Numbered from the stretch's first letter, positions 49,506 through 58,839 are shown. The stretch: 64,000 bases of DNA from Mesorhizobium shangrilense (GCF_028826155.1 NZ_JAQGPN010000001.1:4097501-4161500); one strand, 5' to 3'. Numbers and translations are program-made. The notes: generated by a model from the letters alone, not told the origin.

Positions 49506-50759
49506 ATGAAGCAGCACCACGTTCCGGAGATCGCCCTGCGGCACTTCAAGGCCTTCATGGCTGTGCTCGAGGCAGGCGGCCTCGCGCCTGCTGGCAAGCA
49601 GCTGCGCCGCAGCCCTTCATCCATCTCCAGATCCGTCGGCATTCTCGAGAAAGCGTTCGGCTGCCCGCTGGTCTTCCGATCCTTCGCGGGCATGACGGCA
49701 ACGCCGGAAGGCAGAATGGTCGAGGGACGCTGCCAGATCATCAAAGCGGAACTGGACGCGTGCGGCGGGCTTCTCGCGCGCCTGCAGCGCGCGACGCTGC
49801 GCCCCAACGCGGCGATCCTCGAAATGCAGCCGGACGTATCCCACCTGCGCGCGCTGATCGCCGTGCACGATTTCAAGTCCGTGCAACGCGCCGCAAACCT
49901 GCTGTCCGTGTCCCAGCCCGCGATATCCTATTCCATCCGCTTGCTGGAGGCCGATCTCGGGGTAGAGCTGTTCTCCCGCATGAGCACAGGCATGATTGCC
50001 ACGCCGGAAGGGGTAACCGTCACTTTTGCCGCACGGCGGATCCTGTCGGAAATCTCCAAGATCGTCGACGACATCCGATCGTCAGACGGCTTCTCCAGCG
50101 GACTGGTGTGCGTCGGCGGTCTTGCGTACTCACGAACGGCCATTCTGCCCGACGCCATCAAGCAGGTCCTGTCGCAGAATCCGAACATCGTCGTGCGAAC
50201 CGTCGAGGGACCGATCGACAGCCTGTTGACCGCGCTTCATGGCGACGAGATCGACGTCATCATCTGCGCCCACCCCGACCGCGCCCTTCTCGAGGGGATT
50301 TCCGTCGAGCCGATCGCGAAGGATCCGATGGGTCTTTTCGTATCCGTCGACCATCCTCTCGCGGCGCGGCCGCAACTGACTCTGAAGGAAATCCTTGCCC
50401 ACCCGTTCATCCTGCCGCCGGCCGGAAGCATCACCCGGCAGATGCTCGAAGACTTCTTCCGGAATGCCGGCTGCGAGAGGCCGCGCGGCCGCGCCGAAAC
50501 CAGCTCCTACTCGGTAGTCCGCAATCTGCTGATCGAATCCGACTATATCGCCTTCCGATCGCTCCGGGAGTTTCAGATCCAGAATCCCGATGACAGGATC
50601 GTCGCCCTTGATGTGAGCGTGTCCCTTCCGGAGAGGATCATCTGCCTGTTGCAGCGTCGGGACGGACGTCCCACCGCAGCGATCAGCGAGTTCATCAAGG
50701 TCGTGCGCGACGTATCGGGCACCGGGACGGGTCCGACGGCCACCTTGGGCCCGCGGTGA
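49506..50759 (+). CDS. LysR-family regulator with two HTH domains
   Basis: A 417-residue protein, about 110 longer than usual. It carries two LysR-type winged HTH segments in tandem. The first is at about residues 10-68 (LRHFKAFMAVLEAGGLAPAG, SSISRSVGILEKAFGCPLVF) and the second at about 112-170 (LRALIAVHDFKSVQRAANLL, QPAISYSIRLLEADLGVELF). Both end with the MTATPEG/MIATPEG wing. An ordinary co-inducer domain follows. The ATG at 49506 begins just before the first HTH. It is divergent from the TTT/LigJ operon, its likely target. Confidence 0.9.
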   Translation: MKQHHVPEIALRHFKAFMAVLEAGGLAPAGKQLRRSPSSISRSVGILEKAFGCPLVFRSFAGMTATPEGRMVEGRCQIIKAELDACGGLLARLQRATLRPNAAILEMQPDVSHLRALIAVHDFKSVQRAANLLSVSQPAISYSIRLLEADLGVELFSRMSTGMIATPEGVTVTFAARRILSEISKIVDDIRSSDGFSSGLVCVGGLAYSRTAILPDAIKQVLSQNPNIVVRTVEGPIDSLLTALHGDEIDVIICAHPDRALLEGISVEPIAKDPMGLFVSVDHPLAARPQLTLKEILAHPFILPPAGSITRQMLEDFFRNAGCERPRGRAETSSYSVVRNLLIESDYIAFRSLREFQIQNPDDRIVALDVSVSLPERIICLLQRRDGRPTAAISEFIKVVRDVSGTGTGPTATLGPR

Positions 50760-50780
50760 CTCCGCAGGACAGCGCAGCGG

Positions 50781-51686
50781 TCAGAACCGCACTCGGGTCT
50801 CCAGGATCTGCGACCAGACGGCGAGCTCGACCGATCCAACCTCCCCGAACAGGCGGACGGCGGTTACCTCCAGGTCGCATCCCGGAAGGACGTGCGACAG
50901 ATCCACGAGTTGTCCTGCCTCGAGGCGGCCCCCGGCGAGCGACATCGGCGCCCAGGCGACGGCCAGGCCGACGGCCGCCATTTCGACGGCCGCCAGGGTC
51001 AGCGCAGTCTCAGCCCTTGGAACGACAACGAACCGCTGGCGAAGCTGCGGCATGACCGTTCGCTCCATGACCTGGCCGAGGAAAACCTCTGGCGGATAGG
51101 CGATGTGATGCACCTCGCCGGCGCCAAGCCGCGCCTCCAACGCGTCGACCTTGCCGGCCGCCACGACCGGGATCAGCCGGTCGGTTCCGATGGTGACGCA
51201 CTCGACGAAATCCGGGCGAACCGGATGCTGCGTGCCGGGCAGTCGGTACACGATGGCGATATCAGCCTGTCGCGACAGGAGTTGGGCGAAGCATTCATCC
51301 TGGTTGGCGGAGTGAAGCTTCACGTAGGTATCCCGGGTCGACGACTGGACGGCCTCGATGATCGAAGGCGTCAACGAGGCGGTGAGCGCGTGCTGGCTCG
51401 AGATCACGATCCGATTGGCCGAAACCTGCTCGCCTTGCTTCAGGTCGACGACGAGCTGTCGCAGCATTTCCGCGAGACGCACGATCCGCTCGCGCTGCTC
51501 CGTGGTCGTCGCCCGCAACTGCACTGGCTTATGGGTGCGATCGAAGAGCTCAACGCCGACGTGGTCTTCGATATTCTGTATGCGCCGGGAAAAGGCGGAT
51601 TGGGTCAAGCTTCGGCGCTCCGCAGCCTCGCTGAACGACCCGGTCTCCGCCACGGCAATTATGTCTTCCAGCCATTCGAGACGCAT
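50781..51686 (-). CDS. LysR-family regulator of the cuyA-like gene
   Basis: A 301-residue regulator with HTH at residues 2-60 (LEDIIAVAETGSFSEAAERR, SLTQSAFSRRIQNIEDHVGV) and a co-inducer domain (QLLSRQADIAIVYRLPG). The ATG at 51686 has GGAG at good spacing; the frame is open further upstream. It is divergent from the PLP-dependent lyase gene, with a 19-base palindrome between them. Confidence 0.88.
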   Translation of the reverse strand: MRLEWLEDIIAVAETGSFSEAAERRSLTQSAFSRRIQNIEDHVGVELFDRTHKPVQLRATTTEQRERIVRLAEMLRQLVVDLKQGEQVSANRIVISSQHALTASLTPSIIEAVQSSTRDTYVKLHSANQDECFAQLLSRQADIAIVYRLPGTQHPVRPDFVECVTIGTDRLIPVVAAGKVDALEARLGAGEVHHIAYPPEVFLGQVMERTVMPQLRQRFVVVPRAETALTLAAVEMAAVGLAVAWAPMSLAGGRLEAGQLVDLSHVLPGCDLEVTAVRLFGEVGSVELAVWSQILETRVRF

Positions 51687-51718
51687 GGCAGCTCCATAAC
51701 TTGCAAAGAACGCATGAT

Positions 51719-51737
51719 AATTCGAATATTTCGAATT
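51719..51737. promoter_or_regulatory. 19-bp palindrome, candidate LysR operator
   Basis: AATTCGAATATTTCGAATT has perfect eight-base arms around TAT and contains the LysR-type T-N11-A pattern. It lies 33 bases upstream of the lysR start and 59 bases upstream of the lyase gene start, in the only shared promoter region. Confidence 0.72.
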
Positions 51738-51795
51738 TGCATCTGACATCTCGCTCCGCAATGGTCGTGAAACGCAAGTTCTTAAAGGATCCGTC

Positions 51796-52800
51796 ATGCA
51801 CCTGGCCCGTTTTCCCCGCATTTTCCTCGCCCATCTCCCGACGCCTCTGGAGAAGATGGAGCGGCTGTCGAAAGAGCTTGGCGGGCCGGAGATCTGGATC
51901 AAGCGCGATGATTGCACCGGACTTTCGACGGGGGGAAACAAGACGCGAAAGCTCGAGTTCCTGATGGCCGAGGCAGTCGCCATGGGGGCCGACATGGTCA
52001 TGACCCAGGGCGCCACGCAGTCCAACCACGCGCGGCAGACGGCGGCGTTTGCGGCAAAGCTGGGGATGGCTTGCCACCTCCTCCTGGAGGACAGGACCGG
52101 ATCGAACGACCGGAACTACAACGCCAACGGCAACGTCCTGCTCGACCATCTGCACGGGGCGACGACGGAAAAGCGCCCCGGCGGCGCCGACATGCAGGCC
52201 GAAATGGAAGCGGTCGCCGAAGGCCTGCGGGCACAGGGCCGCAAGGTCTACATCATTCCCGGCGGCGGCTCCAATCCGACAGGCGCGCTGGGATACGTGA
52301 ACTGCGCTTACGAACTGGTGGGGCAGGCGAATGACCGCGGCCTGCCTATCGATCGCATCGTGACCGCCACCGGAAGCGCGGGAACGCAAGCCGGGCTGAT
52401 CGTCGGCCTGAAGGCGATCAACGCACAGATTCCGCTGCTGGGAATGGGCGTGCGCGCGCCGAAGGACAAGCAGGAGGAGAACGTCTTCAAGCTCGCGCAG
52501 AAGACAGCCGAGAAGATCGGCTGCCCGAATGTGGTGGCGCGCGAGGATGTCGTGGCAGATTGCGATTATGTCGGATCCGGCTATGGAATTCCGCGGGAAG
52601 ATACGCTGGAGGCCATCCGCATGTTCGCCGAACTGGAAGGCATCTTGCTGGATCCGGTCTATTCCGGCAAGGCCGCGGCGGGCCTGATCGACTACTGCCG
52701 CAAGGGTCGCTTCCGGAAGGACGAGCGCGTGGTCTTCCTGCATACCGGGGGCTCTGCGGCGCTTTTCGGGTATGACGCCGCATTCGACAAGCGCGCCTAG
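51796..52800 (+). CDS. cuyA: L-cysteate sulfo-lyase / D-cysteine desulfhydrase family
   Basis: A 334-residue PLP enzyme of fold type II. The PLP Lys is in [17 protein letters not shown] at about residue 50, preceded by [49 protein letters not shown] and [14 protein letters not shown] complete the family pattern. By memory it is closest to CuyA, which splits L-cysteate into pyruvate, sulfite and ammonium, but D-cysteine desulfhydrase and ACC deaminase share the fold. It is divergent from a LysR gene and followed by a racemase. Confidence 0.8.
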   Translation: MHLARFPRIFLAHLPTPLEKMERLSKELGGPEIWIKRDDCTGLSTGGNKTRKLEFLMAEAVAMGADMVMTQGATQSNHARQTAAFAAKLGMACHLLLEDRTGSNDRNYNANGNVLLDHLHGATTEKRPGGADMQAEMEAVAEGLRAQGRKVYIIPGGGSNPTGALGYVNCAYELVGQANDRGLPIDRIVTATGSAGTQAGLIVGLKAINAQIPLLGMGVRAPKDKQEENVFKLAQKTAEKIGCPNVVAREDVVADCDYVGSGYGIPREDTLEAIRMFAELEGILLDPVYSGKAAAGLIDYCRKGRFRKDERVVFLHTGGSAALFGYDAAFDKRA

Positions 52801-52944
52801 AAGCCGTTTGCCGGTGAAGCCAGGATTGGCGCCTTCATCGACGCTTCGCCCCGGCGTCCAGCAGCGCCGGGGAGTCACGAGCAACGGCATTTGCCGTAAC
52901 GCGGGTGAAAAGCACCCGTCGAGCAAGCACAGGGAGTTTTCGCA

Positions 52945-53664
52945 GTGACGCTTCGTCGGATCGGCATTCTCGGCGGCATGGGACCGGAGGCAACCGTGCT
53001 CCTGATGCAAAAGGTCATTGCGGCCGTGCCGGCGCGGGACGACGGAGACCATGTTCCGCTCATCGTGGATCAGAACCCCCAGGTGCCGTCGCGTATCCGG
53101 CACCTGATCGAGCGGACCGGGGAAGACCCGGGGCCAACTCTGGCGGCGATGGCGCGGCGTCTGCAGGCAGCTGGGGCGGAAGCGCTCGCAATGCCGTGCA
53201 ACACGGCGCACCATTACGCCCCGGCGATCCGCAGCGCTGTGACCATCCCCTTCATCGACATGGTTGCCTTGTCGGCGGAACGCGCGCAACGCCTGGCCGC
53301 CGAGACCGGCGGACAGGTGGGCATCCTCGCCTCGCCGGCGGTGCGCATGACCGGATTGTTCGACACGGCCCTCAATCAGTTCGGACTGACCGCCGTATTT
53401 CCAGAAAACGATGCAGTCATGCTGGGCCTTATCAGGCAGATAAAGGCGGAGGGCGTAAGTCCAGCAGCCAGAGCGACGCTGCTCGAAGCCTCGTCGGCCC
53501 TGCTTGCGCAGGGCGCGTCCGTCCAGATGATCGCCTGCACCGAGTTTTCGCTGATCGCCGAGGCCGCCGCGCCGGAGAGTCGGGCTTTCGACACGCTTGA
53601 TTGCCTGGTCGACGCGATCGTCACATTCGCGTGCGCCGGAATGCCGCCGACGCGCGCAGGATAA
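52945..53664 (+). CDS. Aspartate/glutamate racemase family protein
   Basis: A 239-residue Asp/Glu racemase-fold protein. The two catalytic cysteines are in ALAMPCNTAHHYAP and IACTEFSLI, and the N-terminus RIGILGGMGPEATVLLM is typical of the aspartate racemase branch. It starts with a GTG preceded by AGGGAG. It lies 144 bases after the lyase gene on the same strand, which suggests D-amino acid metabolism or a racemising step that feeds the lyase. Confidence 0.88.
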   Translation: MTLRRIGILGGMGPEATVLLMQKVIAAVPARDDGDHVPLIVDQNPQVPSRIRHLIERTGEDPGPTLAAMARRLQAAGAEALAMPCNTAHHYAPAIRSAVTIPFIDMVALSAERAQRLAAETGGQVGILASPAVRMTGLFDTALNQFGLTAVFPENDAVMLGLIRQIKAEGVSPAARATLLEASSALLAQGASVQMIACTEFSLIAEAAAPESRAFDTLDCLVDAIVTFACAGMPPTRAG

Positions 53665-53772
53665 GCAGCACAAGAAGCTGATCAGGCCGGGGCCGGCTGG
53701 AGAGATGGAGCCCTTCCCGCAATCCTCATGGGAATCGTCCCACGCCTCTTCCTGCACAAGGTAAGGCGTTGT

Positions 53773-54162
53773 CTAGTGCACGATCTCCTCGACCTTCATG
53801 CGCCGGCCCTTGCGGTCGAAGAAGTGGCCGTCGTTGAGAATGCGGCGGTCCTCGCGCAGCCTCACCTCGAGATCGCGCAGTTTTGAGCGCGCGACGTCGT
53901 TTGGAACAGCGCCGCGCAGGAAGCTGTCGATCGGGAAGAAGGCGGCGGCGTCCCATTTGACGCCGGCGCCTTCCAGAAGTTGCCGCACCTCACGCCAGCG
54001 CGTCTCCTCGCCGATGACATTGATGAATGTCGAGCGAAGCAGGTCGATCGACGTCCCGCCGATCGCGACGAGGACGATGAGCACCGTAAAATCGCCTCTT
54101 TCGGCGTAGGCGGCCGGCAGCCACTGGTCGAAGAGCGCCGGACGGTCGTCAGAAGTCGACAA
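53773..54162 (-). CDS. Unrecognised protein, last gene of the sel operon
   Basis: A 129-residue ORF that I do not recognise. It has one hydrophobic segment (FTVLIVLVAIGGTSIDLL, about residues 24-41) and then a charged, helical C-terminal half (RSKLRDLEVRLREDRRIL) ending KVEEIVH. The TTG at 54162 is the only reasonable start and overlaps the previous gene by 14 bases. The overlap chain back to selB suggests it is expressed with the selenocysteine genes. No function can be given. Confidence 0.65.
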   Translation of the reverse strand: MSTSDDRPALFDQWLPAAYAERGDFTVLIVLVAIGGTSIDLLRSTFINVIGEETRWREVRQLLEGAGVKWDAAAFFPIDSFLRGAVPNDVARSKLRDLEVRLREDRRILNDGHFFDRKGRRMKVEEIVH

Positions 54163-54619
54163 GCTGCGTCTCCGGCATGTAGTGCTCGAACAGCACCCAG
54201 AAGGGCTTGCCGCGCGCGGCGAGATACCAGGTCTCGAAGTCGGCCAGCGCCCGCGCGACATCCGGGCCGGGTCTGCTCGCCGCGTCGTCGCCCTCGCGGG
54301 GATGGGTCGCAGTGAACGCCGCCGCGGCAAGCCTGGCGTATTCTGTCAGAACCTCGTCGCGCGCGTCGCTGTCCTCGTGCCACCCGAGCCGCGTCCTGAG
54401 CGCGGCCACCGCGCCCGCCACGGCGATTTCCGACTGCCCGGCGCGGGCGACGACGTCGAACAGCGACCGCATCAAATTCATGCGGCGGTTGGCGAAGGCC
54501 CGCGCCTCGGCGAGTTCGGCCACGCGTGTGTTCATGGTGCGCCTGAACTCGTCCTCCGCATCCTGGCAGGCCTTCGCGTCGTGGCGCAGCCCTGCGATGA
54601 AGGGGTGGTCATCGGTCAT
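54149..54619 (-). CDS. Unrecognised protein coupled to selB
   Basis: A 156-residue soluble, Ala- and Arg-rich, mostly helical protein that I do not recognise. The N-terminal half is coiled-coil-like (DAEDEFRRTMNTRVAELAEA), and the C-terminus has aromatic residues (FETWYLAARGKPFWVLFEHY). The ATG at 54619 overlaps the selB stop (ATGA) and lies 18 bases past the CCA end of tRNA-Sec. Its placement between selC and another coupled ORF hints at a role with SelB, tRNA-Sec or formate dehydrogenase. That is inference from position only. Confidence 0.72.
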   Translation of the reverse strand: MTDDHPFIAGLRHDAKACQDAEDEFRRTMNTRVAELAEARAFANRRMNLMRSLFDVVARAGQSEIAVAGAVAALRTRLGWHEDSDARDEVLTEYARLAAAAFTATHPREGDDAASRPGPDVARALADFETWYLAARGKPFWVLFEHYMPETQLVDF

Positions 54620-56670
54620 GCGTTGTTCCGTGAATCTGGCGGAGGAGAGTGGGAGTCGAACCCACCTGGGACCGTCTCGCAGCCCCACCCGGATTTGAAG
54701 TCCGGACGCCCCACCGGGGACGATTCCCTTCCCTGATTTCCTGCTTCGCCCACCGCGCCGAACAGGTCGAGCCGATGCGGATTGAGCCGGCGGTGGTCGC
54801 CACGCCGCAGCGTGACGCCGTGGCGATCGAGGAACTCCAATATCTCAATAGAGACCTTGCGGCCGTTTTCCAATCGGTCGCGCAGGTCTGCCGCCGTAAA
54901 CTCCCCCTTCGGCCTGGCGGCTGCGACACCCTGCAGGATCGCGACAATCTCCGCCATCGCAGTTCGTGCGAAGAAACTGTCGTGTGCGACCTCGTGGACG
55001 AGCCCCATCCTGCCCGCGCGCTTGAGCACCGTCCGCATCTTCTGCTCCTCGATGTCGAACATGGCGGCGAGGTCGCGCGTGCGCGGCGGGCGGAAGCGCT
55101 CGGCGCCGGTCAGGTGTGGCTCGGTCTCGCGCCACACCTTTTCGTCCTCAGCGGCAAAGCGCACGACATGGCCCGGCAGCCGCACCCATGCGCCGTCGAG
55201 CGAGACGGCGCCTTGCCGCTGCAGCCCTTGCAAGATCATCCGGAAGACGGGTGCAGGCGGGCGCATCTCGCCCATCATCCGCAGGCGCTCCAGACCGATG
55301 CCCGGCTGGTCCGGATTGTCGGCGTGATAGGCTTCCAGGTCGGCGAGGATGCGCTGGCGCAGCCGCAGCCAGCGCGGCGGGGCCATCGCGATTGCGCCGG
55401 TATCGGGCGGGATGCGGATCACGTCCTCGAAGAGCCGCGCGGTCTCGCTCTCGCCGAGGGCGAAGTCGCGTGCGAAGGCGTCGACATCGACCAGGAAGGG
55501 CGGCGCATCGAGCAGCCCCGCCAGCACGGCGCGCGGGCTTTGCGCCGCGAACGCTTGCAACTGCGCCTGGCGCTCGGGCGAGCGTCGCTTGCGCGCCGGC
55601 GCCCTGATGTCGAGGAACCGACCGCCGCCGATCGTCCGCCGCGCCGAGGTGTCGCGGATGACGAAGCGATCGCCGATCGCTGCCCCGATCGGACGCTCGA
55701 GCACCAGTTGCACGACCGTCCGTTGGCCGGGCGAGATCGGCTCGTCGCCGAGCAGCACGATCCGCGCCGGCACCTCGGTCGCCGCGTGGTGGAGGTGGAC
55801 GGGAAACCACTGGCCGATGGGGCGCGCTTCCGTGCCTAGCACGTGGAGTTCGGCGTCGATACGCGCGGACGGCGCATGGAGCGCCGGGGCGACGATCATG
55901 TCGCCACGCACGACCGCGTCGCGGCCAATCCCGTCGCCGGCAAGGTTCAGCGCGCAACGATCCCCTGCCCGCCCGCGCTCGGCCTTCTCGCTCTGGGCGT
56001 GAATGGACCGCACGCGTGCCGCCAAGCCACTCGGGCTGACGGTGACGGCGTCGCCGATGCAGATCTCGCCCGAAAGCACCGTGCCGGTCACCACCGTACC
56101 CGCCCCCTGGATGACGAAGGAACGGTCGACGGCCAGCCGGAACCGCCCGTCCGCACTGCGCCTGGCAATATCGCACGCCGCCTGGGAGAGTCGCTGCTCG
56201 AGCCCGGCGATGCCGGCGCCGGTCGCGCTGGAGACGGCCATGACGTCCGCCCCCTCGAGCGCCGACCCGGCGAGCAGCGCCTCGATCTCGATCTCGACGG
56301 CGAGCAGGCGCTCGTCATCGGCGAGATCGGCCTTGGTGATGGCGACGACGCCATGCCGCACACCGAGGAGGTCGAGGATGGCTAGGTGCTCGCGCGTTTG
56401 TGGCATTACTCCGTCGTCGGCAGCGACGACCAGCAGCGCGAAGTCGATGCCGCCCGCTCCCGCCAACATGGTGTGAATGAAACGCTCATGGCCGGGCACG
56501 TCGACGAAGCCGATGCGGAAACCGTTCGGCAGGGTGCGATAGGCGAAGCCGAGGTCGATGGAGATGCCCCGCGCCTTCTCCTCCTTCAGGCGATCCGTAT
56601 CCACTCCGGTCAGCGCCCGCACCAGCGAGCTCTTGCCATGGTCGATGTGGCCCGCCGTGCCGATGATCAT
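54616..56670 (-). CDS. selB: Selenocysteine-specific elongation factor SelB
   Basis: A 684-residue translation GTPase that delivers Sec-tRNA to UGA codons marked by a SECIS hairpin. G1 is [19 protein letters not shown] at the start, G3 is [12 protein letters not shown], and G4 ITKADL. EF-Tu-like domains II and III follow, then C-terminal winged helices that bind SECIS ([20 protein letters not shown]). The ATG at 56670 overlaps the SEL1 gene stop. There is no stop before tRNA-Sec: residues 647-678 are encoded by the tRNA gene itself, then six more codons and a TGA overlapping the next gene's ATG. The core without that tail would be 646 residues (E. coli SelB is 614). Confidence 0.95.
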   Translation of the reverse strand: MIIGTAGHIDHGKSSLVRALTGVDTDRLKEEKARGISIDLGFAYRTLPNGFRIGFVDVPGHERFIHTMLAGAGGIDFALLVVAADDGVMPQTREHLAILDLLGVRHGVVAITKADLADDERLLAVEIEIEALLAGSALEGADVMAVSSATGAGIAGLEQRLSQAACDIARRSADGRFRLAVDRSFVIQGAGTVVTGTVLSGEICIGDAVTVSPSGLAARVRSIHAQSEKAERGRAGDRCALNLAGDGIGRDAVVRGDMIVAPALHAPSARIDAELHVLGTEARPIGQWFPVHLHHAATEVPARIVLLGDEPISPGQRTVVQLVLERPIGAAIGDRFVIRDTSARRTIGGGRFLDIRAPARKRRSPERQAQLQAFAAQSPRAVLAGLLDAPPFLVDVDAFARDFALGESETARLFEDVIRIPPDTGAIAMAPPRWLRLRQRILADLEAYHADNPDQPGIGLERLRMMGEMRPPAPVFRMILQGLQRQGAVSLDGAWVRLPGHVVRFAAEDEKVWRETEPHLTGAERFRPPRTRDLAAMFDIEEQKMRTVLKRAGRMGLVHEVAHDSFFARTAMAEIVAILQGVAAARPKGEFTAADLRDRLENGRKVSIEILEFLDRHGVTLRRGDHRRLNPHRLDLFGAVGEAGNQGRESSPVGRPDFKSGWGCETVPGGFDSHSPPPDSRNNA
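54637..54732 (-). tRNA. selC: tRNA-Sec (anticodon TCA)
   Basis: A 96-base selenocysteine tRNA with CCA encoded. The anticodon arm is CCGGA-CTTCAAA-TCCGG with TCA. It has the long acceptor stem (GGAAGGGA/TCTCCTCC, discriminator G), a long variable arm (about GGGGCTGCGAGACGGTCCC) and the T arm GTGGG-TTCGACT-CCCAC. The acceptor holds one A-C mismatch at pair 4 and one G-U pair. It lies entirely inside the 3' end of the selB frame on the same strand. Confidence 0.95.
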
Positions 56671-57449
56671 GGTGTATCGACCTTGGGCAGGGGCTGCGCC
56701 GCACGCCGCGCCGCCTCCGCACGCTGCTCGTCCGACAGTGCGCCGGTCGCGGCTGGAATGAACTTGGCGGACAGTTTTGAGCCGCCCATCTTTGCCCTGA
56801 GCAGCCAGGCAAGCGCCGCCACGGGATCGGTCGCCACGCCGGCGCCTGTCAGGCAGGCCGCGCCAAGCATCGCCTGCCCATGCGCATCGCCGCGCACCGC
56901 GGCCTTCTTCCACCAGCCGCCAGCGACGGCGGCATCGCGCTCCACGCCGAGTGCGTCGTGATAGAGATTGCCGAGCCGCGTCATCGAGGCGGCCACGCCC
57001 TGCGCCGCCGCCTTTTCTGCGTGGACCCGAGCCTTCTCATAGTCGCCCTGTTCGGCATGCATCCACGACAGCATGTCCTGCGCGGTCGCATCGCCCTGAT
57101 CGGCGGCGAGCCTATAGAGCCGCATCGCCTCGCCGTCGTCCTGCGGCACGCCCTCGCCGCGAAAGTGCAGCGTGGCGAGGTTGCGCTGCCCGACCGGATC
57201 GCCCGAGGCCGCCGAAAGCTGCAGCCATTTGGCTGCGAGTTCCGCGTTCTCCTCGACGCCGTATCCGCCGGAAAAACAGGCCGCGATGTTGTTCTGCGCC
57301 CGCGCGTTGCCTGCGCGCGCCTTTGGCTCCCAGATCGACAGTGCAGTCTGGTAGTCGCCAGCGCGGGCAGCTGAGAGCGCGGTCGCCATCTCGTCGAGGG
57401 CCGCGGTCGTTCGGCGGAAGCGGTCAAGCCAGGCCACGGCCGAGCCCAT
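56667..57449 (-). CDS. SEL1/TPR-repeat protein between selA and selB
   Basis: A 260-residue protein built of SEL1-type TPR repeats: [80 protein letters not shown] and [20 protein letters not shown]. There is no signal peptide or membrane segment. Such repeats make protein-binding solenoids. The ATG at 57449 overlaps selA by 26 bases, and its stop overlaps the selB start (ATGA). The tight packing suggests a role with SelA or SelB, not known to me. Confidence 0.85.
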   Translation of the reverse strand: MGSAVAWLDRFRRTTAALDEMATALSAARAGDYQTALSIWEPKARAGNARAQNNIAACFSGGYGVEENAELAAKWLQLSAASGDPVGQRNLATLHFRGEGVPQDDGEAMRLYRLAADQGDATAQDMLSWMHAEQGDYEKARVHAEKAAAQGVAASMTRLGNLYHDALGVERDAAVAGGWWKKAAVRGDAHGQAMLGAACLTGAGVATDPVAALAWLLRAKMGGSKLSAKFIPAATGALSDEQRAEAARRAAQPLPKVDTP

Positions 57450-58824
57450 CGAGATTGGCGGCAAACGCCTGGGGATCTTCCAGGCATCGCAGGTCCAGAA
57501 CCAGCGCACCATCGGAAATGCGGCCGATGACCGGAACCGGCAGGCCACGCAGCGCGGCGGCCAGTCGCTCGAGTGCGCCGCCGCTGCCATCTGCCGGCCG
57601 GAACGAAAGCCCGGAAGACGGCAGGGTGTCGAGCGGCAGCGCGCCCGAACCGATCTGGCTGGCGCAGGCGGCAACCTCGACCCGGTAGCCCGATCCGGCC
57701 GCAGCAGAGACATCCGCAAGCAGCCTCGCCGCCATTGCCTCAATGTCGTCCTGCTTGCGCGAAAGCAGCCGCAGCGTCGGCAGGCGTTCGGCGAGCCGGT
57801 CGGGATCGCGATAGAGTTTTAGCGTGGCTTCCAGCGCCGCCAGCCGCATCTTGTCGAGGCGCAGCGCGCGCTTCATCGGGTTGCGGTTGATCGCTGCGAT
57901 CAGATCCTTCCTGCCGACGATGAAGCCAGCCTGCGGTCCGCCGAGCAGCTTGTCGCCCGAGAAGGTGACGACGTCCGCGCCTTCCGAGACCGCCTCGCGG
58001 ACGCTCGGCTCGCGCCGCAATCCCCAGCGGGTCAGATCGGCGAGCGTTCCGGAGCCGAGATCGTTGACCAGCGGCACACCTGCCGCCCCGGCCATGCGCG
58101 CCAGCGCCGGAGCCGCGACTTCCCTGGTAAAACCTTCGATCCGGTAGTTGGAAGTATGGACCTTCAGGATGAGCGAGATCCCCTCCTCGTCGAGCGCCGC
58201 CTTGTAGTCCTTCTCGTGTGTTCGGTTTGTGGTGCCGACCTCCATCAGCCGTGCACCGGCGCGGGTCATGATGTCCGGCATGCGGAACGCGCCGCCGATC
58301 TCGATCAGTTCGCCGCGCGAGACGACGGCCCCGCCGCCATGGCCGGCAAGGGTGTTGAGGGTGAGAAGGACGGCGGCCGCGTTGTTGTTGACCAATGTCG
58401 CGTCTTCCGCACCCGTCAGTTCGCAGACCAGCGCCCGCAGATGATCGTCGCGCTCGCCCCGCTTGCCGGTATCGAGATCAAATTCGAGCCCCACCGCGCC
58501 GCGCATCGCCTCTACAGTCGCTTCGATCGCCGCTTCAGCGAGGAGTGCGCGGCCGAGATTGGTGTGAAGCACCGTGCCCGTGAGATTGAAAACCGGCCGC
58601 AGCGAACTCGTGGAGGATGTCTCCAGTTCGGTCAGCGTAAGCGCCCCCACTCCCTCGGCGTCGCGCAGCGCGCTGCCTTGCTGGGCGGCTGCCCGCTCGC
58701 GATCGAGCAGGGTGCGGATGCGTGCCGTTGCCTCCGCACGTCCGAATCTCTCGACAACAGCTTGGCCGGACGACGACCGCAGCACCGCGTCGACGGAAGG
58801 GATGGCGCGGAAGCTTGCGTTCAT
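57424..58824 (-). CDS. selA: L-seryl-tRNA(Sec) selenium transferase
   Basis: A 466-residue PLP enzyme that converts Ser-tRNA-Sec to Sec-tRNA-Sec with selenophosphate. The PLP Lys is at about 292 in VTFSGDKLLGGPQAGFIVG. HTNLGRALLAEAA and GEFDLDTG-type VGLEFDLDTGKRGERDDHL are further SelA landmarks. The first of two possible starts is a GTG (58827) directly before the ATG at 58824. It begins 15 bases after fdhE. Confidence 0.97.
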   Translation of the reverse strand: MNASFRAIPSVDAVLRSSSGQAVVERFGRAEATARIRTLLDRERAAAQQGSALRDAEGVGALTLTELETSSTSSLRPVFNLTGTVLHTNLGRALLAEAAIEATVEAMRGAVGLEFDLDTGKRGERDDHLRALVCELTGAEDATLVNNNAAAVLLTLNTLAGHGGGAVVSRGELIEIGGAFRMPDIMTRAGARLMEVGTTNRTHEKDYKAALDEEGISLILKVHTSNYRIEGFTREVAAPALARMAGAAGVPLVNDLGSGTLADLTRWGLRREPSVREAVSEGADVVTFSGDKLLGGPQAGFIVGRKDLIAAINRNPMKRALRLDKMRLAALEATLKLYRDPDRLAERLPTLRLLSRKQDDIEAMAARLLADVSAAAGSGYRVEVAACASQIGSGALPLDTLPSSGLSFRPADGSGGALERLAAALRGLPVPVIGRISDGALVLDLRCLEDPQAFAANLDGLGRGLA

Positions 58825-58839
58825 CACCCGACGCCTGCC

